Made by a program: the position numbers and the translations under genes. Source: G963663525 sp963663525 (GTDB lineage Bacteria; Myxococcota_A; SURF-8; G963663525). Taken from it: 64,000 nt of DNA. Position 1 is the stretch's first letter, and every line of letters begins with the position of its first letter. The DNA is taken from positions 1,736,001 to 1,800,000 of the forward strand of contig CAXXHC010000003.1 in NCBI GenBank assembly GCA_963663525.2, in the 5' to 3' direction. Below are positions 50,663-59,200 of the stretch, piece after piece. The notes under the pieces were generated by a model. It was not told the DNA's origin and searched no databases. It saw only the letters and a list, made by a program, of their open reading frames with translations.

Positions 50663-51712
50663 TTAGAATTTCGGATATTTGTGATCGGCCAGCTTGTCGG
50701 CTTTGCCCCGGAATCGCGGCATGATTTTGGATGCGACTTCGTAGGACGTCTTCTTGAAATAGTTCGTGTTGACCTCATCTCTTTTCAAGTGATAGTACAG
50801 CGCGGCATTGGAGGCGTGCATCAAGGCGTACATGGGCAGCTTCTGGTCCGACTTCGGCGGCATCGAGCGCTGTTCGCTGTAGGTTTCGTTCAACGCCTTC
50901 GCGGCACTCTTGTCGGGGAAATTGCAGCGCCACAGAGCCAGATCGATCAACGTAGCTGCCGCTCCGGCTTTTTCCCAGTTGAGCCAGCCAGTAACCTCGC
51001 TGGTTTCGGGATTCACCCAGATGTTGGCGGGATGTACTTCGTTGTGGGTGATGCAAGTGGGTTCGCCCAGGAACAGCTTTTTGTTTTCATCGAAATACTC
51101 GATCCAGCGGTCGACGTCCGCCTTTGGGAAAACGTCGGCGTCCCGGATTTTTTTGAATTGAATCGACGCCATTTGCGAGGCATACACCGCCCACGGCCCT
51201 TGAAACACCCCCTTCTTTTTCATGGTGAAAATACCCGTGGATTCCACTTTGGCCGCGTGCAGTCGCGCCATATACCGCCCCATGGATTTGGCGATTTTGT
51301 GGAGATCAATTTGACTAAGCGACGGGTCATCTCGAAACAGTTTCAACAGTGGGACGCCCTCGATACCGAGAAGCACTTCCACGGGTTTGAAGAAGTCGTC
51401 GTCCATCGGTCGAATCGCGATGGGCTTCGGAATCGGAATCATCAAGTTCTGTTCGATCGTTTTCTTATTCAGAGAATAAATTTCGGATAAAATCCAGAAT
51501 TCTCGCTGCAACGGGGACCATTTGGCCGTTTTTGGAATGCCCTGGGATACTTTGATCCAGTACTGATCCGCTTTGTAGGTGTCGCTTCCGGGAGTGAGTT
51601 GAAAGCGTTGGTACGATTCAGGCTCTTTGAATTCCAGGTGTTCCCGCTGGCAGAATGAGGGTGCGTGACTTTTAATCAGGGAGAGTGCGTGATCCCAGAA
51701 TTCCTCGGCCAT
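50663..51712 (-). CDS. APH/choline-kinase-fold protein with altered catalytic residues
   Basis: A 349-residue protein of the aminoglycoside phosphotransferase/choline kinase superfamily. The order of motifs is clear: an N-lobe with LQREFWILSEIY, the Brenner-like loop CITHNEVHPANIWV (about residue 221) and GWLNWEKAGAAATLIDLALW (about 242). In active members the loop reads HxD and the metal-binding motif D-x-E. Here they are H-N-E and N-W-E, so both key aspartates are changed. It may be a pseudokinase or a divergent enzyme, possibly for a small-molecule substrate. It is a single gene; the CoA-transferase fusion gene lies 132 bp upstream on the same strand. Confidence 0.75.
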   Translation of the reverse strand: MAEEFWDHALSLIKSHAPSFCQREHLEFKEPESYQRFQLTPGSDTYKADQYWIKVSQGIPKTAKWSPLQREFWILSEIYSLNKKTIEQNLMIPIPKPIAIRPMDDDFFKPVEVLLGIEGVPLLKLFRDDPSLSQIDLHKIAKSMGRYMARLHAAKVESTGIFTMKKKGVFQGPWAVYASQMASIQFKKIRDADVFPKADVDRWIEYFDENKKLFLGEPTCITHNEVHPANIWVNPETSEVTGWLNWEKAGAAATLIDLALWRCNFPDKSAAKALNETYSEQRSMPPKSDQKLPMYALMHASNAALYYHLKRDEVNTNYFKKTSYEVASKIMPRFRGKADKLADHKYPKF

Positions 51713-51844
51713 GTCCGTTGTCCTTTCCTTCGTAAAATGGACCCGAATGGTCCGAAACCCTCTCCTTTGGGAAGAGGTCAGAATAAAATTCTTTTTCTAT
51801 TCAACAAGTTACAAGGTTCCTTGGCTCCACCCCGGCAACCTTGG

Positions 51845-53767
51845 TCAGCCTGTAACGAGGCTCGTTTGCGGTTCTTTTTTCGAGTCGAAAGTGAAGGAAA
51901 TGAAGTACATGCCTTCTTCCAGGCGGGTGTGGACGTCGTACCCGTTCTTGTAAAACACGTTCATCATTTTCCGGTTCGTGCTTAGCACTTCGGCAGTAAA
52001 GCCGCGAATGCCTTTTTCCTCGGCCACTTCAATGAGAATCTTCTGTAAAAACGCGCCGATGCCTTTGCGTTGGTATTTTGGTTTGACGGTGAACGCCACC
52101 TCGGCCATGTTGGTGCTTTGGTCCAGGAACCACCTTCCCACGCCGACGATTTCCTTGTCTCCTTCCTCGCCGCAATACCCCACGACGGCGAATTTTTCGG
52201 CGAGATCCAACGCGACGAGCGGCAGCGCCTTGGCGTGGGGTAGTGTCTTGACCGTTCCCATGAAGCGGTAATAGACGTCCTCCGCCGTCATCGAGTAGAA
52301 CAGTCGCCGAATGTTTTCCTCGTCCACCGCTTTGATGGGCCTGAAGGTGATGGTTTCCTGGGCGATCGTGGTGTAGCTCCAACGGTACTTGCCTGGATCG
52401 AAAAGCTCGTCCTGCTCTGGAAGCACTTGGTCGGCGTAGATGTAATGCAGTTTTTTGGCTTCTTCTATCAGTTTGGCGCGGAATTTCGGGTGCGAGATGT
52501 TGATGAGCGCCAGCGCCCGTTCTCGGATGTTCTTGCCATGCAGGTAGGCCACGCCGTATTCGGTGACCACGTAATGCACGTCGCCTCGCGTCGTGACAAC
52601 GCCTGCGCCGGGAGTCAGCATGGGCACGATGCGCGAAACTTCGTCTTTCTTTGCGGTGGAGGGAATCGCGATGATCGGTCGCCCGTTCTTGGCGAGTGCC
52701 GCTCCCCGGACGAAATCGGCTTGCCCACCGATGCCTGAATAGAAGTACGGACCCAGGGAATCGGAACAAACCTGGCCGGTGAGGTCGATTTCCAACGCCG
52801 AGTTGATGGCGACCATGTTGTCGTTGAGCGCGATGTTGCGCGGATCGGAGACGTAATCCGTCGGATGAAAGTGGAAGGTCGGGTTGTTGTCGATCATGTC
52901 GTAAAGTTCCCGACTTCCCATGCAGAAGGCCGCGACGATTTTGTCTCGGTGAAAGCTTTTTTTCCGATTGGTGATGACGCCGAGCTTGTATAGTTCGGCC
53001 ATGCCGTCCGAAAACATTTCGGTATGCACACCGAGGTCTTTTTTGTCTTTAAGGTGCTTGAGCGTCGCGTCCGGAATTTTTCCGATTCCGGCCTGGATCG
53101 TTGCGCCGTTGGGCACGAGGCGGGAAACGTAGTAGCCGATGCGGTCGGCCACGGAATCGACGGCGGCCACCGGGTATTCCAGGACGTCTTCCTCGTATTC
53201 GATGATGGCGTCGATTTGTTCGATGCTCACGAAGCTGTCGCCCAGGGTACGCGGCATGTTGGGGTTGATCTGCGCCACGACGTAGGGGGCGGTCTCGATG
53301 GCAGCCTTGACCGTCTCCACCGACATGCCCAGCGAGCAGTTGCCGAAGGGGTCAGGGGTGGTGAGTTGCACCAGCGCCACGTCGATATGCAACCGGCGGT
53401 TCTGGATCAGTTTCGGGATTTCGGAGAGGAAAATCGGGGTGTAGTCCGCCTCTCCCTTGCGCACCGATTCCCGAGCCGCCGTGCCGATGAAAAAGGTGTT
53501 GAGACGGAACATGTCCTGGTTGTTGCTTTTCGTATACGGGGAGGTGCTCAGGCTGATGAGCTGGAGAATCTCCGTGTCGGCGATGTTTTCACGAAAACGT
53601 CCCAGGTTCTTGGTGAGGTATTGCGGCTCCGCACAGCCCGTCCCGATGAAAATCCGGTTTCCGGGCTTGATCTTGCGCAATGCGCCGTTGACCGTTGTCA
53701 GGCGCGATTCGTAGATTTCTTTGAGCCTGGAAATTTTCCACTGGAAGTCGAACATCGAAAGGGTCAT
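51845..53767 (-). CDS. acetyl-CoA hydrolase/CoA-transferase fused to GNAT domain
   Basis: A 640-residue cytoplasmic protein from ATG 53767, which has GGAGAAACC before it; the frame runs to 53845 without family sequence. Residues about 1-445 form the acetyl-CoA hydrolase/4-hydroxybutyrate CoA-transferase unit, with GTGCAEPQYL near the start and GIGGQADFVRGAAL and VVTEYGVAYLHGKNIRERA in the C-terminal half. Residues about 474-625 are a GNAT acyltransferase with the acetyl-CoA loop YQRKGIGAFLQ near 567. The same fusion is known in other bacteria, so it is not an artefact. It should move CoA between short-chain acids; the GNAT part may acetylate a protein, perhaps to control this enzyme, but that is a guess. 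Confidence 0.9.
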   Translation of the reverse strand: MTLSMFDFQWKISRLKEIYESRLTTVNGALRKIKPGNRIFIGTGCAEPQYLTKNLGRFRENIADTEILQLISLSTSPYTKSNNQDMFRLNTFFIGTAARESVRKGEADYTPIFLSEIPKLIQNRRLHIDVALVQLTTPDPFGNCSLGMSVETVKAAIETAPYVVAQINPNMPRTLGDSFVSIEQIDAIIEYEEDVLEYPVAAVDSVADRIGYYVSRLVPNGATIQAGIGKIPDATLKHLKDKKDLGVHTEMFSDGMAELYKLGVITNRKKSFHRDKIVAAFCMGSRELYDMIDNNPTFHFHPTDYVSDPRNIALNDNMVAINSALEIDLTGQVCSDSLGPYFYSGIGGQADFVRGAALAKNGRPIIAIPSTAKKDEVSRIVPMLTPGAGVVTTRGDVHYVVTEYGVAYLHGKNIRERALALINISHPKFRAKLIEEAKKLHYIYADQVLPEQDELFDPGKYRWSYTTIAQETITFRPIKAVDEENIRRLFYSMTAEDVYYRFMGTVKTLPHAKALPLVALDLAEKFAVVGYCGEEGDKEIVGVGRWFLDQSTNMAEVAFTVKPKYQRKGIGAFLQKILIEVAEEKGIRGFTAEVLSTNRKMMNVFYKNGYDVHTRLEEGMYFISFTFDSKKEPQTSLVTG

Positions 53768-53919
53768 GGTTTCTCCAACCGCGTGGGACGGCCCACGATG
53801 TATATCTTGCACTAGAACATGAAAAGTTCCACGAAAGTATAACAAATCCCTAGGTACGAGGAAACTTTTTCCCTTTTATCGAAGTGCCGTAAGGGGTGAA
53901 TTCAGCAGTAGCAGCAGGC

Positions 53920-53938
53920 CGGATAGCTTTGCTATCCG
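53920..53938. other. small hairpin downstream of ftsK
   Basis: CGGATAGC-TTT-GCTATCCG, an 8-bp perfect stem 25 bp past the ftsK stop. No T-run follows on the minus strand, so it is at best a weak terminator. Confidence 0.4.
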
Positions 53939-53962
53939 ATATTGGAATATACAATAAGTTCC

Positions 53963-56587
53963 CTACTCGTCGTTTTCGAAGCCGAGTTTCGGACGCCCAT
54001 ACACCGCGCGTCCCTTGACGCCTTCCGACGGACCGACGATGCCGTCCTCTTCCATCTGCTCGATCATCCTGGCCGCGCGGTTGTAGCCTACCTGAAGCCG
54101 CCGTTGCAGCATGGAAATCGAGGCTTTACCGGACTCGCAGACGATCTGAATCGCCTTGTCGTATAGGGCGTCTCCCCCGGCTTTGGCGGCGGCTTCGGCC
54201 TGGGCTTCGCTCTCCTCCCCGAACTGCTGGAGCAGTTGTTCTCCCCGGTCTTCGTCGAACGTGGCCTGGGACCGGATGTGTCGGACCACGCGGTCGATTT
54301 CCGATTCGGAGACGAACGAGCCGTGCACGCGCTGCGGCGTACCGGTTCCCGGCGCGAGATAGAGCATGTCTCCGCGTCCCAGCAGCGCTTCCGCGCCGTT
54401 CTGATCCAGAATCGTCCGGCTGTCCACTTTCCCCGCCACTTTGAAGGAAATCCGGGCCGGGAAGTTGTTTTTGATGAGTCCCGTCAGCACGTCGGTGGAG
54501 GGGCGCTGCGTGGCCACGATGAGGTGAATGCCCGCCGCTCGGGCCATTTGCGCCAGCCGGGCGATGGCGGTTTCCACGTCGGCCTTGGCGACCATCATCA
54601 GGTCAGCGAGTTCGTCGATGATGACCACGATTAGCGGCAGCCGCTTGATTGCCTTTTTGCCTTTGATCTTTTTCAAAAGCCTCTGGGCGCGGGCGTCTTT
54701 GGGAAGATCGCCTTTCATTTCCTCGCTGTCTTCGCCGAAGTACGTTTCGCGCAGTTCGGTCACTTCGTCGGCCAATTTGTTGAAACTACTCAGGTTTTTT
54801 ACACCCCAGGAGGCCAGGAGGTCGTAACGGTTCTCCATTTCCTTGACCACCCAGTTGAGTGCCAGCGCCGCTTGCTGAGGATCGGTGACGACGGGGAGCA
54901 GCAGGTGGGGAATGCCGTCGTAGAAGTTGAATTCCAGCCGTTTGGGATCGACCATGATGAATTTCACTTCATCGGGCGTCGCGCGAAACAGGAAGGAAAG
55001 AATCATCGTGTTGACGGCCACGGATTTTCCCGAACCCGTGGTGCCTGCAATCAAAAGGTGAGGCATTTTCGATAGTTCCGACACGACGGGAAAACCGAAA
55101 ATGTTTTTACCAAGTGTGAACGCCAGCTTGCTTTTCGCCTTGGCGAAGGCGTCGTCGGTGAGCATTTCCTTGAAGTAGACGGTCTCCCGCAGCTTGTTCG
55201 GTACCTCGATGCCCACCACGGATTTTCCCGGAATCGGCGCGACGATACGGACTTTCACCGCCGCCAGCGTCATCGCGAGATCGTCCTCCAGTCCGGCGAT
55301 TTTGCTGATACGGATGCCGGGCTTGGGGGCGTATTCGTACATCGTGATGACCGGACCGGGATGAATCTCCGTGACCTTGCCGTCGATACCATAGTGGTTG
55401 AAGGCTTCCTCCAACAGACGCGCGTTGTGTTTCAACTCCTCGACGTCGGTAAGGTTGCCTTCCGGGGCCTGGTATTCCAGCAGTTGCATGGAAGGCAACT
55501 CGTATTTGCGTTGTTGCGATTCCTGCCGACGAGAAAACTCCATTTCCTGGATTTTGCGGTCGATGGAGTCCCGATCCGGGCTGGCGGCGCGGGATTCGAC
55601 GATTTCCGGTTCTCCCTCGACGGACGGCGTTTTCTGCTTCGGCAGCCCGGCATTCGGTTCGTCCGGCGGGGTAGGGTGCGCCTCGACAATCGCGGGTTCC
55701 CGGGAGTCTTCACTCGTATCCCAGGGCGGTTCCTCCTCCGAAAAGTCGGATTGCGGCTCTGGCGTTTCATGGATTATCGAGGTGGGTTCCTCCGGCGGTT
55801 CGACCGGCGCTTCCCTCACCGGGCGCTCGATTTCCAGCACCCTTTCTCCGGGCCTTAGAACGGGAGTCTCGGAAGTTTCTGAATTTACAGGGGATTTCGT
55901 TCCGTGAGTGATGACGGGTTCCGTCTCGTCGTTTTCCGCTTTGACCGCTTCCCGGCGGGTGGTCCACCAGCGTTTCGTCCCCTTGGCCGCACCTTTGGCC
56001 GCTCCCGTGACCGTATCTGTGGCCACGCGGCTGCCACGGGCGAAAAGCAGACGGCTGAGTCCGCCGAAAGCGCGACCGACGATAGCCACCGCCCGCCAGG
56101 GAGGATACCCAAGCGCGGCGAAGACGAAAAAGAATACCGTTGCGAACGAAGCTGATCCGCAGGCGAACTTCGAAAGCGTATCGTGGGGAAAACGGTCCAG
56201 CAGATAGCCCAGTTCGCCGCCACCGCCCGCAAAAAGCGTGTGCATCAGCAGGGTCAGCGGAAAAATGGCCAACACGCCGAGCACGACGCGCAGCACCGAA
56301 AGGAGATTCTGGGTGCTGAAAAGCACGTAGGCGCACACGGCAAGCATGGGAATCCAGGCGTACCAGGCCAGTCCGAAGCCCTTGTCCATCAGGGAGCGAA
56401 ACCCGGCCATCGACTCGGAGAACCATCCGCCGCTCTCCGCGGAAGCCAAGGGAAACGTCGCGGCCAGTGTCAAGGCCATCGCCGTACAGACGAGAAATCC
56501 GGCGGCGGCGTCGTAGATCCACAGCGGGGAGTTTTTCTTTTTCCGGCTCGTGCTTTTCTTGCCGTTTTTACTCACTTTTTTTGCCAT
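53963..56587 (-). CDS. ftsK: DNA translocase FtsK/SpoIIIE
   Basis: The septal DNA pump that clears and resolves chromosome termini at division. It has 874 residues: four or five N-terminal membrane helices (about 25-190), an acidic and Pro-rich linker (about 200-365), the alpha/beta motor with Walker A LIAGTTGSGKSVAVN (about 512-526), Walker B LIVVIIDELADLM and IHLIVATQRPSTDVLTG, and the winged-helix gamma domain (about 800-874, ASISMLQRRLQVGYNRAARM) that reads KOPS-like sites. The start ATG overlaps the stop of the M23 gene by one base (ATGA), so translation is coupled. Confidence 0.96.
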   Translation of the reverse strand: MAKKVSKNGKKSTSRKKKNSPLWIYDAAAGFLVCTAMALTLAATFPLASAESGGWFSESMAGFRSLMDKGFGLAWYAWIPMLAVCAYVLFSTQNLLSVLRVVLGVLAIFPLTLLMHTLFAGGGGELGYLLDRFPHDTLSKFACGSASFATVFFFVFAALGYPPWRAVAIVGRAFGGLSRLLFARGSRVATDTVTGAAKGAAKGTKRWWTTRREAVKAENDETEPVITHGTKSPVNSETSETPVLRPGERVLEIERPVREAPVEPPEEPTSIIHETPEPQSDFSEEEPPWDTSEDSREPAIVEAHPTPPDEPNAGLPKQKTPSVEGEPEIVESRAASPDRDSIDRKIQEMEFSRRQESQQRKYELPSMQLLEYQAPEGNLTDVEELKHNARLLEEAFNHYGIDGKVTEIHPGPVITMYEYAPKPGIRISKIAGLEDDLAMTLAAVKVRIVAPIPGKSVVGIEVPNKLRETVYFKEMLTDDAFAKAKSKLAFTLGKNIFGFPVVSELSKMPHLLIAGTTGSGKSVAVNTMILSFLFRATPDEVKFIMVDPKRLEFNFYDGIPHLLLPVVTDPQQAALALNWVVKEMENRYDLLASWGVKNLSSFNKLADEVTELRETYFGEDSEEMKGDLPKDARAQRLLKKIKGKKAIKRLPLIVVIIDELADLMMVAKADVETAIARLAQMARAAGIHLIVATQRPSTDVLTGLIKNNFPARISFKVAGKVDSRTILDQNGAEALLGRGDMLYLAPGTGTPQRVHGSFVSESEIDRVVRHIRSQATFDEDRGEQLLQQFGEESEAQAEAAAKAGGDALYDKAIQIVCESGKASISMLQRRLQVGYNRAARMIEQMEEDGIVGPSEGVKGRAVYGRPKLGFENDE

Positions 56588-58200
56588 CAGTTGGTTTCCG
56601 GAAGGCTGGCGGAATCTTCGTCTTCGAGTCCCAGGGGGCTGCTTTCCTGCACGACCGTGCAGCCGTCGTCATCGAGCGTCGCCCCGCCGGGAGGCTCCGG
56701 CCCCAGTGCGATGCTGATGGGAACGTTCGAAAGCACCCATTCTCGTTCGGCCATGCAGGTGGAGAACTCCGGCATGTATTCTTTTTTCAGGGGTGGTCCG
56801 GGGCGGAACTTGGCCTTCAGCGGGTTGATCCAGCGCCCGTTTTCCTTCAGTCCGTAGTGGAGATGCGGACCGGTGGAACGTCCCGTGGAACCTACCTGTC
56901 CGATGACGCGCTTTTGCTTGACGCGCTGGCCGCGCTGCACGTGAATGCGGCTCAGGTGGCAGTACACCGAGGCGTAGCCGTTGGCGTGCCGGATCGTGAC
57001 GCCTTTGCCGCAGGGGCCCATCCACCCCGCTCCGGTGACGGTACCGTCGGCGGCGGCCCATACAGAGGTGCCGCGCGGCGCGCCGTAATCCACACCGTTG
57101 TGTTTTTTACGCTTGTGCAGCGTGGGGTGCATCCGAAAGCCGAACTGGCTTGTGACCCGTACGGTGTTCAATGGGGCACGCAAAAAAGTCTTGCGCACGG
57201 ATTTGCCGTCGGGAAGGTAGTAATCGCTGACCTTGCCGTCGGCGGATTCGAAGTGGTAGGCGAAACGCTCGCCCGTGAAACTGCCCGTATACTGCGCCGC
57301 CAGCACCCGACCGTAAGCCACGGTATGGCCTTTGTAGACGTATTTTTCGAAGATCGCCTTGAAGGTGTCGCCTTTGCGGCATTCCGAGGAGAAGTCGATA
57401 TCCCATGCGAAGACCTCGGCCAGCGCCACGGCCAGCGCCACACCCTCGCCCTGAAGCGCCACGGCGTTGCTCAGGTTGCTCAGCACGCGCCCGCCGACCT
57501 GCACCGTCACCAACTCGGATTCTTCCTTTTCCTCCCAGGATACCAGCTTTCCGTCGGGTGCGAGAGTGGCCCGGTAGCGGCGGCGTTCGTGGAGGGTGTA
57601 GGTGAAATCGATCAGCCTCCCGGCGGTGTCGAACTCCAGCCGCCAGCGATGACCGGGACGGCTGTCGCGGAAGTCGAACTGGCCTTTGAGCGTCTGTACG
57701 ATCAGGTTGGTGATCGCGTAATCCACGCCTTTTTCATCGAGGGACATGGAAAAAAACTGGTTCGGTAGGATTTCCCCCTCGACGACGCGTAGCGGTCCAT
57801 AGAGAATCCGCCCATCTCGTTGCGCGTATCGAGGCGGATCGGGAAATTTTCGGATTCTGGGTGAAAAGCTGGAAAACTCCGTGATTTCAAAATGTTGCAG
57901 ATCAGGACTGTATTGGCCCGGAACCTCCGCCACGTGTCGCGTCGCCAGGATGGTTCCATCGGATAACAGCCCGGAATCATTGAACTTGTCTTCTTTTTTT
58001 CCGGCTTGGGACGACTCCGTGGGGGCTTCCCCGGAAACGGCTGCGTCTCCGACGCCTCCGCCTGGTTTGCGATGCTCCCCCTCGCTGATCCACATCAGAA
58101 ACGCGGCGATAAGAAAAAACAGGCTTGCGCCGACCGTCACTGAAAACACACGATTTGACGTGCTGCGACGACCGACCGGAATGTCCCGCTTGTCGAACAT
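56587..58200 (-). CDS. M23-family (LytM) metallopeptidase
   Basis: A 537-residue envelope protein with one N-terminal membrane anchor (about residues 20-38, VTVGASLFFLIAAFLMW) and a periplasmic part. The C-terminal M23 domain (about 345-470) carries KKHNGVDYGAPRGTSVWAAA, with the zinc ligands His and Asp, and the catalytic GPHLHYGLKENGRW. So it is likely an active zinc peptidase that cuts peptidoglycan crosslinks, not a degenerate activator. The region before it (about 150-340) resembles the OapA/MepM-type N-terminal domains. GGAAGC precedes the ATG. Its overlap with ftsK suggests that wall cutting and septal DNA clearance are produced together. Confidence 0.92.
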   Translation of the reverse strand: MFDKRDIPVGRRSTSNRVFSVTVGASLFFLIAAFLMWISEGEHRKPGGGVGDAAVSGEAPTESSQAGKKEDKFNDSGLLSDGTILATRHVAEVPGQYSPDLQHFEITEFSSFSPRIRKFPDPPRYAQRDGRILYGPLRVVEGEILPNQFFSMSLDEKGVDYAITNLIVQTLKGQFDFRDSRPGHRWRLEFDTAGRLIDFTYTLHERRRYRATLAPDGKLVSWEEKEESELVTVQVGGRVLSNLSNAVALQGEGVALAVALAEVFAWDIDFSSECRKGDTFKAIFEKYVYKGHTVAYGRVLAAQYTGSFTGERFAYHFESADGKVSDYYLPDGKSVRKTFLRAPLNTVRVTSQFGFRMHPTLHKRKKHNGVDYGAPRGTSVWAAADGTVTGAGWMGPCGKGVTIRHANGYASVYCHLSRIHVQRGQRVKQKRVIGQVGSTGRSTGPHLHYGLKENGRWINPLKAKFRPGPPLKKEYMPEFSTCMAEREWVLSNVPISIALGPEPPGGATLDDDGCTVVQESSPLGLEDEDSASLPETN

Positions 58201-58808
58201 GATGCTTCCGTAACCTATTGAAAATATATGAAATTATGTGACGAAGACGTCGGTCCGGACCGTGCTCGTTTTCGTCCAAATACCTATTTTTAATATAGTA
58301 TAGCAGTCTCCTCGACGCAACGCAATAGATGTGGACATGGGAAAGAAAGGGGGGCGGAAATTAAAATAGTGCGAAATATTTCGGAGACGATTGCAACCTA
58401 TTGAAATCTAAAGACTTATATTCCCTCTCCCTTCGGGAGAGGGTTAGGGTGAGGGCAAACGAAAAATGTCCCCTCACCCGGCGCTGAAGCACCGGCCTCT
58501 CCCCATGGGAGAGGCTATCGGACCCTTCGGGTCCATTTCAAATTTGCACTTTATTAATTTCCGCCCAAGAAAGGGTGCATCATAAAAAAATCGTCACTTT
58601 GCAAAAAAACGCTCATGGCGAGTGATTTGCGAAGCAAATCGTATCGAGCCATACCATTTACTCCTCGATACACCGCCCTAAGGGCGGCACTCGGAGTGAG
58701 CGGGTTGCAATCTGAGTGAAATGACAATATTCTGTGATGCACCCGGAAAGAACGGGTGCGAGTCAACAACCTGAAAATGAACCCTTCGTTGCGAGCACAA
58801 ACAAAAAA
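58201..58808. other. gene-free region between the M23 gene and tRNA genes
   Basis: No plausible protein. It holds a multi-hairpin intergenic repeat (58423-58534) and, at its left end, the promoter region of the M23-ftsK operon. A frame at 58554-58949 overlaps the tRNA-Val gene and was rejected. Confidence 0.55.
58423..58534. repeat. multi-hairpin intergenic repeat (BIME-like)
   Basis: Four perfect inverted repeats lie close together: CCCTCTCCC/GGGAGAGGG (58423-58443), GGGTGAGGG/CCCTCACCC (58447-58479), GCCTCTCCC/GGGAGAGGC (58495-58515) and GGACCC/GGGTCC (58520-58534). The CTCTCCC...GGGTGAGGG composition is found in intergenic repeats of many unrelated bacteria. It appears once in the window. 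Confidence 0.7.
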
Positions 58809-58834
58809 GAACCCAGACCGGAAAGTCTGGGTTC
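58809..58834 (-). terminator. intrinsic terminator of the tRNA operon
   Basis: GAACCCAGAC and GTCTGGGTTC form a 10-bp stem with a 6-base loop. On the minus strand TTTTTTGTTTGT follows. It is 10 bp past the CCA end of tRNA-Val. Confidence 0.9.
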
Positions 58835-58843
58835 TCGTTACGA

Positions 58844-58918
58844 TGGTGGGCGGTACTGGATTTGAACCAGCGACTTCCACCGTGTGAAGATGGCACTCTA
58901 CCGCTGAGTTAACCGCCC
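58844..58918 (-). tRNA. tRNA-Val (anticodon CAC)
   Basis: A 75-nt cloverleaf with the CCA end encoded. The acceptor stem pairs GGGCGGT with ACCGCCC. The anticodon stem CCATC/GGTGG has loop TTCACAC, giving anticodon CAC, which reads GUG. The T-loop TTCAAAT is standard. It follows tRNA-Arg after 43 bp and ends 10 bp before a terminator. Confidence 0.95.
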
Positions 58919-58961
58919 GAATCTCTATACTTGTCACCCGTCGAACCAACGGAACGTTTTC

Positions 58962-59038
<77 letters not shown>

Positions 59039-59200
59039 ATGAGAAGCGAAAACTGGAATTAGCATTGTGCCGGGCATTTGTCAAACTTTCATGGCGAAAA
59101 AACAAGACGGAACAACCCATCAGACGCCGACGCCTTCTTACATGGTTCGTGGGAAAGGAAAACGGTGGTTCAAATCGACAACGCCGAGGGATGCATTTCT

